From the NCBI GenBank assembly GCA_949126835.1, contig OX421505.1:3157587-3221586 (forward strand): a DNA stretch of 64,000 bases, read 5' to 3'. This stretch comes from Anisus vortex. Lineage: Eukaryota; Mollusca; Gastropoda; Planorbidae. Positions 1 through 10,764 of the stretch are shown here, piece after piece; the stretch's first letter is position 1; every line of letters begins with the position of its first letter. The translations under genes and the position numbers were made by a program. The notes beneath the pieces were generated by a model, which saw only the letters and a list, made by a program, of their open reading frames with translations, was not told the DNA's origin and ran no database searches.

Positions 1-78
1 GGGGATGGGGATAGAGAGAGAGTTATATAGAAATTATCTCTGCCGGGATAAAAATAATAATTGAAGTAAAGAACTAAC

Positions 79-345
79 CTCGCCTGGCTCTGTGCATTTC
101 TGGCATTGATTATATTGGTTTTCTCTTGCCATCTGCTCTGTTCTGAAAGTTCCCTTTTCACAGGGCGAGCAACCAAAGTTACGATAATGTTCACCCGCAG
201 CACAATTGTCCAAAGCAGAATTATTGGGGTCAAGGTCTGGCAAAGATGTGGACGGCGCATCTGGGTCGCATCGGATTGCGTAGTTGGTATACAGTTGGAC
301 AACTATCAAAACGACACTGAGAAAAAAACTTGCTACCGTGGCCAT
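79..345 (-). CDS. TNFR-like gene C, exon 1 (gene continues off the left edge)
   Basis: First coding exon of a TNF-receptor-like protein, 89 residues, ending in phase 0 at a GTTAGT donor just below position 79. The start is the ATG at 345..343, because it is followed by a good signal peptide (MATVASFFLSVVLIVVQ). The open frame continues upstream to 492, but that part is antisense LINE sequence. The mature part starts with CDPD, then a Gly-Glu-His turn, a CSPC pair and a CQKC pair: six cysteines in a TNFR CRD layout. Genes A and B share the same motifs, signal peptide and intron phase. Exon 2 should lie left of base 1. Role, if the family call holds: an extracellular TNF-family ligand-binding module. 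A LINE tail begins about 20 bp upstream of the ATG, so its own promoter or 5' UTR may have been altered. Confidence 0.75.
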
Positions 346-373
346 TTCTGTTGAATTGTATAGAAAACAAATT

Positions 374-531
374 AACATTCGGGCATGGAAAGGGTTGCCG
401 GAACAAACTAGGAAAACCAGTAACTTAACATCATTTGAAAGATTAATAAAAATTAAATACTTTTTAGGACTACGGGTGAGCGTAAGACTCAATAATGCTC
501 TCTATAGTAGGAGCGTCTGTAATAGATAGAG
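374..531 (+). mobile_element. CR1-like LINE 3'-end fragment
   Basis: The conserved C-terminal block of a non-LTR reverse transcriptase (IRAWxGLPEQTRKTSNLTSF), then the family's 3' tail ending in GGAGCGTCTGTAATA. The same tail recurs at least ten more times in the window on both strands. It is 5'-truncated and degenerate, and lies head-to-head with TNFR gene C. Confidence 0.75.
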
Positions 532-2458
532 CCGTGCTCAAACGCACGGCTGAGTTCTTGTTCAGAGCTACAAGGGAATAATACTCCCAGCTCTCGCTTC
601 CAATAGGAGTTCTAGTTAGTTAGTTAGTAATAGATATAAGAAGATAAGACTTACAAATAGATTTATTGACAAGTGCTTTTGTTTTTGAACGAGAAGGGGT
701 CGTTCACATTTACACATGGGGTCATACGGTCATGCAGTCTGCAGAAGATGTTGATATGTTAACTCTTTAGGATTATTAATTAGCATCCACCATTACCCAC
801 ACCGCAAATTTAACACTCATTTTCTTTTGGCGAAACAGTAAACTTATCCCAACCCCCTTTTGGCTACGTTAATATCTTAATACCAGAGAGCTAATTGTAT
901 AATTATTTCATTTTTTATTCCAAATATTATTCCCACATAAGTCCAAATCACTAGATTGCTAAATTAATTGTCTAAATCGTTTATCTTACTTACCAACATA
1001 AATATCCCAAAGCACGATAAAGAATTAAATATCTGAAAGAGAAAGAAACGATATCAAGTTGTATTTCAACTATTCAACGTACGACATGATAAGCTAAATA
1101 ATACCTGACGTACCACTGACACAGGTCTAGGTTTCCAGTAGCATGCTGATTCGTACTGAATAAAAAGACTGACGTAACCGCATGAGTAATATATATTTAA
1201 AAACTATTGTCCACGAATAGAGAGAAATTATGTGATCAATTGAACAGTCACACACAACTAACCTTAGTTCTCGATTCTTTAGTTTGAAATATTATATCTG
1301 CTTTAGGGCAAAACGTTTTTATATTTTCAAGCCGTGATGTTTTTAAAACCTGTGGGAATGACGTCAAACAAATGACGACAAATGACGAGAGAAAGAGAGA
1401 GAGAGTCACCTAATTCAATATATAAATATCTGTGCCTTTATAAGCTTAGTTAAATATATCTTCGTCTCTGATTGGTTATTCAACTTTTACGCTATTAATA
1501 CACCTACAGTGTTGCCATTTGTCTCTATATAAATAAATCGGGGTTTCCCTGACCGAATACAACGTACATTGGGCCAAAATAAAACAAAATTCGTTTTCAA
1601 ACGTCACTGAACAATACTAAGATTTGTCCTTGACACCTGCCCAGCAATAGGCGAAAAAGAGAACACTTACCCACTAAACCTTTCCAGAAAACCCGAAAAA
1701 CATAGGATTTTGAAAAATGACAATTGTTTTCGAGACCATTCTAAATACAATTATATAGAGTTCGCGGATGATTATTAAAATAGAATTTGCCTCGCAATCA
1801 TAATCTTTTCAAATATTTATCTATCATTTATTTCTTTTAATTTCTTTTAACATTCATTTACAACCAAATTAATTATATTCTTAAAGAGAAGAATTATTTT
1901 GTTTGCATTGGCTTGCCATAGAAATGTTTTTATTTCAACACGCAGAGTCGTTGTTTACAACTACTCAGACAATGAAAATTTCAAAAAATTGTTTACATAT
2001 TTAACTAGTCCAAGTTTTACGTTTTAACGTAAAGCTACACTTATTGATAAGTAGATCAAATAATAACGAAGAAATAGGTAAGCATAACTTTTTTGCACGA
2101 CTTAAGTACTTTAGAATAGGTCGTCTGCTAAACCCCCCCCCCCCCACACACAAACACCCTTTTCCTCATCCACACCATACAGACCTGGTAGCTCCAAGTA
2201 CTTGACCCAAATGATAAACGTTTAAAAGCTAAGCAAGTAGACATTTAAAAAAAATGATTGTAGTTTTCCCGTTTTTTTTTTTTGCGTAATGTTTTAGACA
2301 GAAAGTCTTGTTTATAGGTGCGAATTATTATACAATAATTAGTCCAAAGGACGCATGGTAAATATGATCTTTCGCAAACGTTTGGTTTCTACAATTGACA
2401 AGTCTTAACGATTATGCATGCATAAAAGGCCAGAAAGAAGAGCATTTCCGGTCTTCTT
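532..2458. other. Intergenic AT-rich stretch, no feature recognised
   Basis: No ORF, splice-framed exon or full repeat was seen. It holds only simple tracts, such as a short GA run near 1390 and a C-run followed by CA near 2132..2152. Confidence 0.5.
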
Positions 2459-2614
2459 CGAAACATAACTGTGTGCTACGTTACTGGTTGTACGAAAATA
2501 TGTAGGGAATTACATTTTATTTTATTTCCAAAAGATGGCGCCAAAAGAAAACGATGGAATGTGAATGTCAGATTTGAAGAATCACCTATTTATAATCCCA
2601 AACTAATTGCTTGA
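2459..2614 (+). pseudogene. THAP-type zinc-finger fragment
   Basis: Reads in frame as the start of a THAP domain: TVCYVTGC (the C-x4-C pair), then LHFILFP, then KRKRWNVNVR with the conserved Trp, stopping at TGA 2612..2614. THAP domains are C2CH DNA-binding fingers found in P-element transposases and host regulators. The rest of the finger (second Cys and His) is missing. There is no ATG: the codon where a start is expected (2465..2467) is ATA. Most simply a broken first exon or a transposase relic; a real exon spliced onward cannot be ruled out. Confidence 0.4.
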
Positions 2615-5032
2615 TGCAAAAGAATTTGTGTGTTGTTGTTTTTTATAAATCTCCGCATTGTGTTTTTTTAATTATCAAGGACGCAACTCTTGACTAACTT
2701 TTTTTATAAAGAAATGCTACATTCAGCCTAATGCGACTAACACTTTGAGTATTAATTATCGCCTACTCACTTTTGGTGTTAAAAACGGATTCCTCATAAC
2801 TAATCGTGTAGCCGTTGTATATTTCTAAAAGACCAAAACTGGCAGTCGATGTTGAAATCAATTGTCAAACAGCACCAAAAGCATGGTTTTTGTTTACGAA
2901 AATGGCGGTAAATTTCGCCGGAAGTTCACGATCATTCCAGTTCAAAAGGTCACACCTAATTAATACTTGTCAATAGAGCATTTGCAAAATCAACACCAAT
3001 CGGCAGTAATGTTATTTATAAAAAATCAGAAAGCTTGCAACAACGTGGAATAATAAATAATAATAATAGTTATTGTATCGCTTTTTTAATACACATATTG
3101 TAAGCTCAGAGGCAGAACGTATTTAACATAGAACTAAGAATACGATTTAATCGATAGGCTAAGAAATAATAAAATATAAAGATAATTGACGATTTAAAGC
3201 TTTACAAACATTGAACAAATCAAATAAAGAAAGAAAGTAATCGACCTAAAATATAAATTAGACAGTAGTGGACTAAAGCATGTTATCTAAGATAAATATT
3301 GAAATAATAGGTTTTTAAGTTCTATTTGACAGTATCAATGGAGCTTGTTCGCCTAACCTGAATGGGAAGTAGATGCCACACCTTCGGACCGGATATTGAT
3401 AAGGCTCCTAAGGCCAACGGTCGTCAGAGAAAACGGGACACTTCCAGAAGTGAAAAGTTCGCAGAACAAAGTGGACATAATAATCTTCTGTCTAGAAGGA
3501 ACGTCTGTAAAACTTATAAGGGTTCGCTCAAGGGTCTAAATATAATATAATTTGTACATCTCTACAATTGATAGTTAGAAAAAATAAATTAAGCCAAAAT
3601 GTACTCAATTTCAGAATTAGTATGTTATACCGCCACCCCCCATTCACAGATATTTTTATACCGTGCATTTCCCCTCTCTCTTTACCGAAATTTTGCAGTA
3701 TTGGTCTTCTTTCTCCTTTTATACACTATATACTATTTGCGTTCCTGCTCCTACATCTGTCTTTTTTTTTTGCACTATTTTCTCTTCCCCCGCCCCCTCT
3801 AAGCCCTGGTTAAACCGCTGCTTGTACGTATTATTGTATTGTGCTATGCTATCAAATTTTTCTTTTTTTCTTTTTAAAGTGTTTAAAATGAATTCCGTTT
3901 ATGTTATCGGGATAAGAGCAATCTAGCCATCAATGATATCCTATCTGTCCTTTAAAAGAGGCCCATAAGTCATTTAGTGGGTTCTTAGCTCAATACGGGT
4001 TTTTTAATTTAAAGTAGTCTTACCTATTCATTGCCAATAAGATCCCCCACCTCCACCTTCTAGCGTTAGGATAACTTCCCTTTTTCATATACTCCCGTCC
4101 CATTTCAACTGTTAATCAAGGTCAAATCATTCTTAAAGCAGATCTATAAATAAATATCAATAAAACCCCTTTGAGCCTCTAATATATATAAATATAAAGT
4201 CTTTTTAGCTCTAGATTGGAACATTGCCAAATCAAATGTAAATATTTTTGTCCCTGAGGTTTCAAATCGCCTATGTTTGTGTTTGAGTGTATGTGTATGG
4301 GTATTTACTATGTCTACATCGTATTGTTTCTTGTAGAGAAAAATTATAAAAACTGTGACAGATTAGATCTGCAAGTACAAAGCTTTCATTGACGAGTGGC
4401 CTACACATCACGTTATGCAATAAATAAATATAGTTTGTTACCGTAAACATTCCTTTAACAAAGCCTTTTACCCGGCTCCCTGTTCTACGCTGATGGTAAT
4501 TAAATCTATATGTCATGAAGTGATTTTCACTTTAACGTATCTTTCAATAAACAATACATTTAACACCATTTATAATCAAGCGATATTACTGTAGCCTACA
4601 ATAAAAGAAACAATAAGGTTTTACCACATCGGCCAGGAAACACAACTTAACTCCTTTTTCGAAAAGTTTACATTGGCTGAAATCTCTTAACACCGAAATC
4701 AACAAGTGATCAATTGATAGTGACTCATATACAGTAAATCGATTGAAGTATCTATTGCAGCGTTGTGAAATCCACTCAAGTGTTTGTTTGTTTGTCCAGT
4801 ATTTGGAAGTGATATTTTCAATTGCGTGTTTAGCCTAACTTATATAATCCATTATGAACAAGAATATCAGAAAGAAACAAAAAGTTGACGCTTTGGAAAG
4901 AACGGATAATTTCACTTTCGTTTCGAAAAAGCCATTGTTAGGGCGACCCGATCATGTCATAAAACAAAGTGAAGTGTTTTATATCATTCTGATACGAGAA
5001 GAATGGGAGGAGCGTAACAGAGTGGACATATT
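2615..5032. other. Intergenic AT-rich stretch with a SINE-tail relic
   Basis: The only repeat recognised is about 3471..3517, matching the tail seen in SINE copies at 33632..33668 and 19137..19176 (TCTAGAAGGAACGTCTGTAA-like). The 3568..3926 pyrimidine-rich ORFs and the ORF at 4854..5084 show no domain; the latter ends inside the next LINE tail. Confidence 0.4.
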
Positions 5033-5590
5033 ATCTTCTTATCTAATTCGTATTATATGTTACAGACGCGCCTTCTTTCTATAAAGAAAATTATTGCGTC
5101 CTACAAGACACCGTTGTTCGAGTGTTTGTAAATGATGTTAAACTACTGTTGTTGTTGCTTTTTTTTTTTGCTTTGTTCAAGCAACCTATTCCACGCCCGG
5201 ATGCCTTTCGGGGATAAAAAAATAATTGTATGCACTTGTTTTTACATATGCGATAAGAAAAATGTTTTTGACATTATGTATATCTAAGAGTTGTAATAGA
5301 TTGTTATTGTGTTGTATTTCTAAATAAGAATTTAATGCCTTATGTATTATTACTACTTTACTCTTTGCTCTTCTGTCCTCTAGTGTTTCTAGGTTTAGCG
5401 ATTTGACTATTGGTGTTACACTTGGCATGTGTGAAGAATATTCGCCAGTAATAAAATTTGCAGCTCTTCTAATTTCTAATTTTTTTTAAATTTGTTAGTT
5501 GATGGGTCCCATACATAAAATACATATTCTAGTATATGCCTCAGTAATGTGAGATAACGTTTTAGTTTACTATGTTACAACGTGCTTTGT
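5033..5590 (-). mobile_element. CR1-like LINE fragment, 5'-truncated
   Basis: On the minus strand it reads LEYVFYVWDP (the reverse-transcriptase 'ILEYASxVWDP' block), then SLNLETLEDRRAKSK, then the FFIPERHPG end block and the common 3' tail near 5110..5033. Stops and frameshifts are present, so it is not functional. Confidence 0.7.
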
Positions 5591-6180
5591 TTATTTTTCT
5601 TTTGCTGCTTTTGTTTGACTTTCAGTTGCCGTTGTAATTCGTTCACTGGCCGCAGACTAATGGCCACCTTGACCTCTGCTGTCCTTTTCAGTTCTTCTCT
5701 CGACGCCTAAATCTACTTTTAGAACTTTTCGTTATTTTGGCCCTGAAGTTCTGTCTCGTCTTGACATAATTGGAGAAAGGGCTCTGGTTTCTTGGTCTGC
5801 TGTGCTATATTCACGCAATGTGCTCCGTTGGACCTAAACGAAATCACTTGGTATAGGACTTGAGGCCACAATGTTCTACTTGTCATGTCTAGTTTGAAAG
5901 CAAACTTACACAGATATGAACTCTCGGCAACACACACACAAACATAAATTACACACGTAAACACACAATGCTAACACACACGCACATGCACACGAAAGCA
6001 CACACACTCATATATATTAAATATATAATTCTAGGACTTTGTTTCTTTATGTATATAAGTCTGAACTTGTGATGTACCCAGTGTTAGTCTTTACTTCTTG
6101 TTTACTGTAATATCACTCAAGTAATGTTGTATTAAATTATAGATGAACTCAAGTTCTATTTAAGAATTGTATATAAATCA

Positions 6181-6413
6181 AGTATTTCGTCGGACCAAAT
6201 TGATCCGTAAGCAACGTTCACCAGTTTCTGTGGCCACGGCATACCAGGTGATTGTGTGGCCAGCACTATGCACACCCGCCTTTACTTTACCCAAACTAAG
6301 TCAGGTACTTATCAGACCTGGGTAGACTCAGGGACACCCTCTAGACCAGGACCTGCACCGGTATTCGAACCCAGGACCTCCGGTACGCCAGCCGAATGCG
6401 ACGCCGCAGACTT
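6181..6413 (-). mobile_element. tRNA-derived SINE, minus orientation
   Basis: The head on the minus strand carries a B-box-like GGGTTCGAATACC. The body has the 'GAGTCTACCCAGGTCTGA' block and the tail has the 'TGGCCACACAATC...GTGGCCACAGAAACTGGTGAA' type end shared with at least eight other copies in the window. Confidence 0.75.
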
Positions 6414-6448
6414 CTTATAAACAGATGCCCTAACCCAAAAAGAATAAT

Positions 6449-6450
6449 AC

Positions 6451-6526
<76 letters not shown>
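6449..6526. repeat. (AT)n microsatellite
   Basis: An uninterrupted AT dinucleotide run of roughly 75 bp directly after the SINE. Confidence 0.95.
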
Positions 6527-6527
<1 letters not shown>

Positions 6528-9214
6528 TAAAGAAAACAGAAAAGTATTTATTAAAAATACTATTCAATAGTTTATCCTATTGTGTTTTAAGAATTGTTTT
6601 TTCGTCCGTAACACTTACCGCGCAGTATTAAAATACTGTTGTTATTTTATAAACTATAACTTATTGTCATTGCCAACGATATTGGACAAGGTCTTTAGCA
6701 GTCACACTGTAGGCCTACTAATCGGTAAAAGTATATATGAAATAAAAGTATTGACTACTTTTTAGAGAGTGAACGAATGTTTCTTAGGGTTGAGTTACAA
6801 GTTTATTTAAACTTTACCTCAAAAATAAATAAAATGGGTGCCAGTAAAGTGATGTCACCAAGTCTGCAGTCCACTGACAGTATTTATATCCAGTGACAGT
6901 GTCATATTGTCTGCGTTAGCTTTGTATACTGAGTCAATTATATTAGGCCTTTGTGTACTGTCTCAACCTCTAGAGCTAAGACGCATGAACTCTTACAATG
7001 AATGCATTGCGGATACGTCAACAAATACATAGACGTTTGTAAAAATCTCCCAACAGCCGCTGCCTATCTCTCTTCAGCAATAAGATCAAATAAAGAAACG
7101 TAAGGCGTGTGGTACGTTTAAAAAGTGACATCGCGTAACGACGTAAAAGAGAGAAAAGTGCGGGAGGGGGGGGGATCAAACCTTTTGGTCTATTATTGAC
7201 GAAGGTTAGGGGGGGGGGGGGTAATTTACACAATATGACGTCACATCAAAGAAATGTATAACTTTAAATAAAAATGTAATATTAGCGACTTTTACTTACT
7301 TACGGTCATTATATTGTTTATTGTAATAGTAAAGTAAAGTATCCAGTGGGGCAAAATTAATCGTAGGGTTAGGGTCTCTGTGGCCACGGCATACTATGTG
7401 ATTGTATGGCCAGTACAGAAGAGAGGTCTGACTTATTGTGACGGCATGTTAAGAAGGGAACAAGAGGAAAGTCACATGAAGTCATTTATGTACGGCTCCT
7501 ACTCGATTACAGTAAACAAATGTTTTCTCACGTCATTGTTTCATATACTAACAAAACAAAAAAGTGATTAAAAAATTAATAGCTCAGAATAGCTAGAGAT
7601 TAAATAGTCTATATTTTTTTTTTTTAAAGATAACAAAATAATATTTAGACCTACAATAGTTTCATCATTAGCACATCACTTTTCTTTCTGAAAAGAAAAA
7701 AAAAATTTGACGACAGGGTTTAGGACTATTGGCAACGGAAATTTCCGTACAGTTATTTTTTCTTCCCGAAACACTATCAACGGGAAATATTGCGTTATGT
7801 TTCTTGACGCGGAAGTAAACGTAATAATTCAACCGTCGTTGGTAGATTTGACGCAATGCCTATAACAATACAACAACCAGAAAAAGGGCCAAACTATGTA
7901 TTTATCAGTTTCATAACGACAATATTATGAAGACCGTTGCAGGCCCAATTTATTGCTAGAGAATGAAAGTCAATGTAAACTGCCTAAGTGTTAAAAAGAC
8001 TTTCCAGCAATCAGTGCAAAGGTTACGCACATAGAGGTGTTCTCAAATCGTAAGCCACTGCTCTAGGTAATATTCTTCCTCTTCATACTGCGCTCATGTG
8101 TTGTCTCAATTTGAACATGTCTCACACACTGAGCTATATACACAATTATACATTTTACTTAGTTCATATCTGTATATACTCAAGACACAAACCTATTGCC
8201 ATAAAGGTGTAGTCTATAATAATGATATGGCTGGTTTCTGTCGCTCTCACAAAAGCCTTTTATAGATGTTGACGATTATCGAATTTATCGTATGTCAGTG
8301 TCTTTAGCATACGCAACACTTATCTAACTATCTATCTATGTATATGTATATATATACATATATTTTATATATACATAAAGTCTGTATATTCCTCGATAGA
8401 CTTGAGTGATAGAGCAGTCCATGTTTATATAGTTCAGTGGTCTTTGTTGAGAGCTAACTTTGTTAGAGTAATGTTGTTAATATAGTGCTTATAGTAGATT
8501 ATATTGTATATCCCTAATGAAGTGTATTGCCTAGTGTCTCAAGGGAATGTCTTACATGCGCAGTAGGGGGCTTGAGAGAAACGCTCTCAGTAGTCTCAGC
8601 TGCCAGTCAGTTACACACCTTTGTTAGGAAAGGTGGCTGCTAGAGTGTCACACTGGTGTAGAACCTTTAGACACATCTTCATGCAGTTACCGATTGAGAC
8701 TTGAGACACGGGGTAAGATTAATTCAGCATCATTTTATTATTCACAAATAAATTATCTTTATCTATTGCAACATTTATTATTGTTAGATGTTATCCATAT
8801 TATATAGGCGTGTGTGTGTGTTGAAGTTACGACTGCACTGTACCAGATGTGTTTGATACTGTGAGGTGCACCCTAGTCATACAGCCTGTCAGTCAAGACT
8901 TATTAAAGAACAAATTGTCGAGATATCCTGTTTTATGAATTAATATAATTAAGCACCACTAAATCTGTAACATTAGTATGTGTAGATTTGTAAAGGCAAA
9001 TAATAATATAGTATACAATTAAACTATAACTAGACTAATTAGTTGTTTTCTCTCTTTATATTTATGTTTTATGTATGATTATTTTAAGTAACTAATAAGT
9101 AGTTTGAAATAGAATGATCAATATAAAGAGTATTAATTACACATAATTAATACTCAACAGTCTTCACATTTATTACAGTTCTTGTTCAATATATAAGTAA
9201 GTAAAGTAACGCCT
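6527..9214. other. Intergenic stretch, only small SINE scraps
   Basis: About 7371..7420 matches the 3' part of the SINE (minus orientation: TGTGGCCACGGCATAC and GTATGGCCAGTAC). G-runs lie at 7161..7174 and 7209..7222. Nothing else was recognised. Confidence 0.45.
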
Positions 9215-9390
9215 TGGATCCACGGAGTCCGTAAAGCAGCGTTCATCAGTTTCTGTGGCCACGGAATACTAAGGGATTGTGTGGCCAGCACAATGCTCAG
9301 CCGCCTGTGTCATCTATGTGGCAAGTGAAGCAGAGTTCACAAGTTTATGTGGCCATGGAATACTAGGGGATTGTGTGGCCAACATTATTG
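9215..9390 (-). mobile_element. Two adjacent SINE 3'-end fragments
   Basis: The block 'GTTTCTGTGGCCACGGAATA...TGTGTGGCCAGCACAATG' occurs at about 9235..9310, and again in a more diverged form at about 9330..9390. Confidence 0.6.
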
Positions 9391-9685
9391 AATAGTAGCT
9401 TTTATATGCTGTATGTAATGGTTAAATAAAAAAGTTTGTGTTTTCACGGTTTTCTTTGTTATTGAAAGGCATATACGATTATACGCATTGACGATATTGT
9501 ATAAAAACATTATTTAAATATGCATATATATTAACAACGGCTATTTTCGTACCACTACTACTTACATCACACTTTTTATTTACCTGTCCCTGATACTGGC
9601 GTTTAGCTACTACTTACATCCTAGTTGTTCAATGCATTAATCAGAACTACTATATCTTCCTGTATAAGCCCTGTGTTAGGCCTTC

Positions 9686-9690
9686 GTGTC
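9686..9690. other. Target-site duplication of the LTR retrotransposon (left copy)
   Basis: GTGTC directly before the left LTR; the same five bases follow the right LTR at 14712..14716. Confidence 0.85.
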
Positions 9691-10649
9691 TGTAGCGTGG
9701 CGGGCACTCTACGTGGTTGTTTGGCTCGTGTAGAGGCTGATTATTGGGATGTCACAGTGAAGTTTGGGCCTTAGAATTATTTATATTTTAGTCCGTTATC
9801 CCGCTTGGCTGGCGGGTGCTGTAAGCCTACTGAATAGGGTAATTTTTACTACTATATGACACGAGTGCTAATATGTGAGCAGACACAAGAACAATGATTG
9901 ATTCAATGCTGGGATGAGTTTCAAATACTGTTTATTTAGGCATAAACGATAGATAGCAGAAGTTAATCCACAACACAAATTTACAGTGTAAACAGTATAT
10001 ATTTGGATCGACCGAAGACAGGACTGTTTCGTTCCTTGTCTAAGGCCCCAATACCCGTTTCTTATTTCTATCTTAAACCAAGAAGTGCCCTCTGTGGGGG
10101 TAGGGGCAATGGGGAGGGGGAGAAGAGGGCGGTCGGGGGAGGGATACAAAATCTCTTTGATACCATACATACCGACGAGGGCTGTTGCGTATGTGTCAGT
10201 TTACGGGGGAAAGAGTTAGGGGGAGGGGTTTCCCTGGCCACCTGGGCCGACTGTAATAGATTTCGCGTGTAGACGCAAGTTGTTTATCTTGACCAGTGGT
10301 CAGTAGCCGGGAGGGGGATCAAAGGGAGGCTTGGCGAGGGTGGGGGTTTAGACTGTACATACAAGGGGAGTGTAAACATGTTAAATATATACAAGGGCGG
10401 ATAACTAAGCTTGTATAATAATAATATAAGGAATATATGTATTGATGCATGTACAACAGTTATGGAAGAGAGTAAGTACATTCATACATACAAAATAAAG
10501 ATACAAGATACAAATACAGTCACACATTCTTCATTCATTGGTGAGCACCGCAATGAGCCAGGATTAATTGTAGTTTATAGGTTGGAGCCATAGTGAATAA
10601 GTGCCATGGCACCAGGCTGAGCGCTGGCGCTTCTAGTGAGTTTACCACA
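9691..10649 (-). repeat. 3' LTR
   Basis: 959 bp, nearly identical to 13753..14711. The plus strand is G-rich between about 10095 and 10345 (several GGGG runs). ORFs of 100, 89, 65 and 60 codons inside it occur in both LTRs and are not taken as genes. Confidence 0.92.
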
Positions 10650-10664
10650 CCATCCCCCCTTTTA
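10650..10664 (-). promoter_or_regulatory. Polypurine tract
   Basis: On the sense strand AAAAGGGGGGATGG lies directly before the TGTGG start of the 3' LTR, the position where plus-strand priming occurs in LTR elements. Confidence 0.7.
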
Positions 10665-10764
10665 CGAGACAATTAGTCAGGCGTGCAATTGTCTGTTTTA
10701 CTATAAACTTACGGTACTAGTCCTAAGCTAGGCGAACCCAACGAGAGAAAAGTATGTCTATTGT

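Noticed and set aside
346..492. N-terminal extension of TNFR gene C
   Set aside because: The extra 49 codons are antisense LINE sequence; a good signal peptide starts at the ATG at 345.
9868..10593. Four small ORFs repeated exactly at 13930..14655
   Set aside because: They lie in the two LTRs on both strands; duplication reflects the LTRs and no domain is visible.
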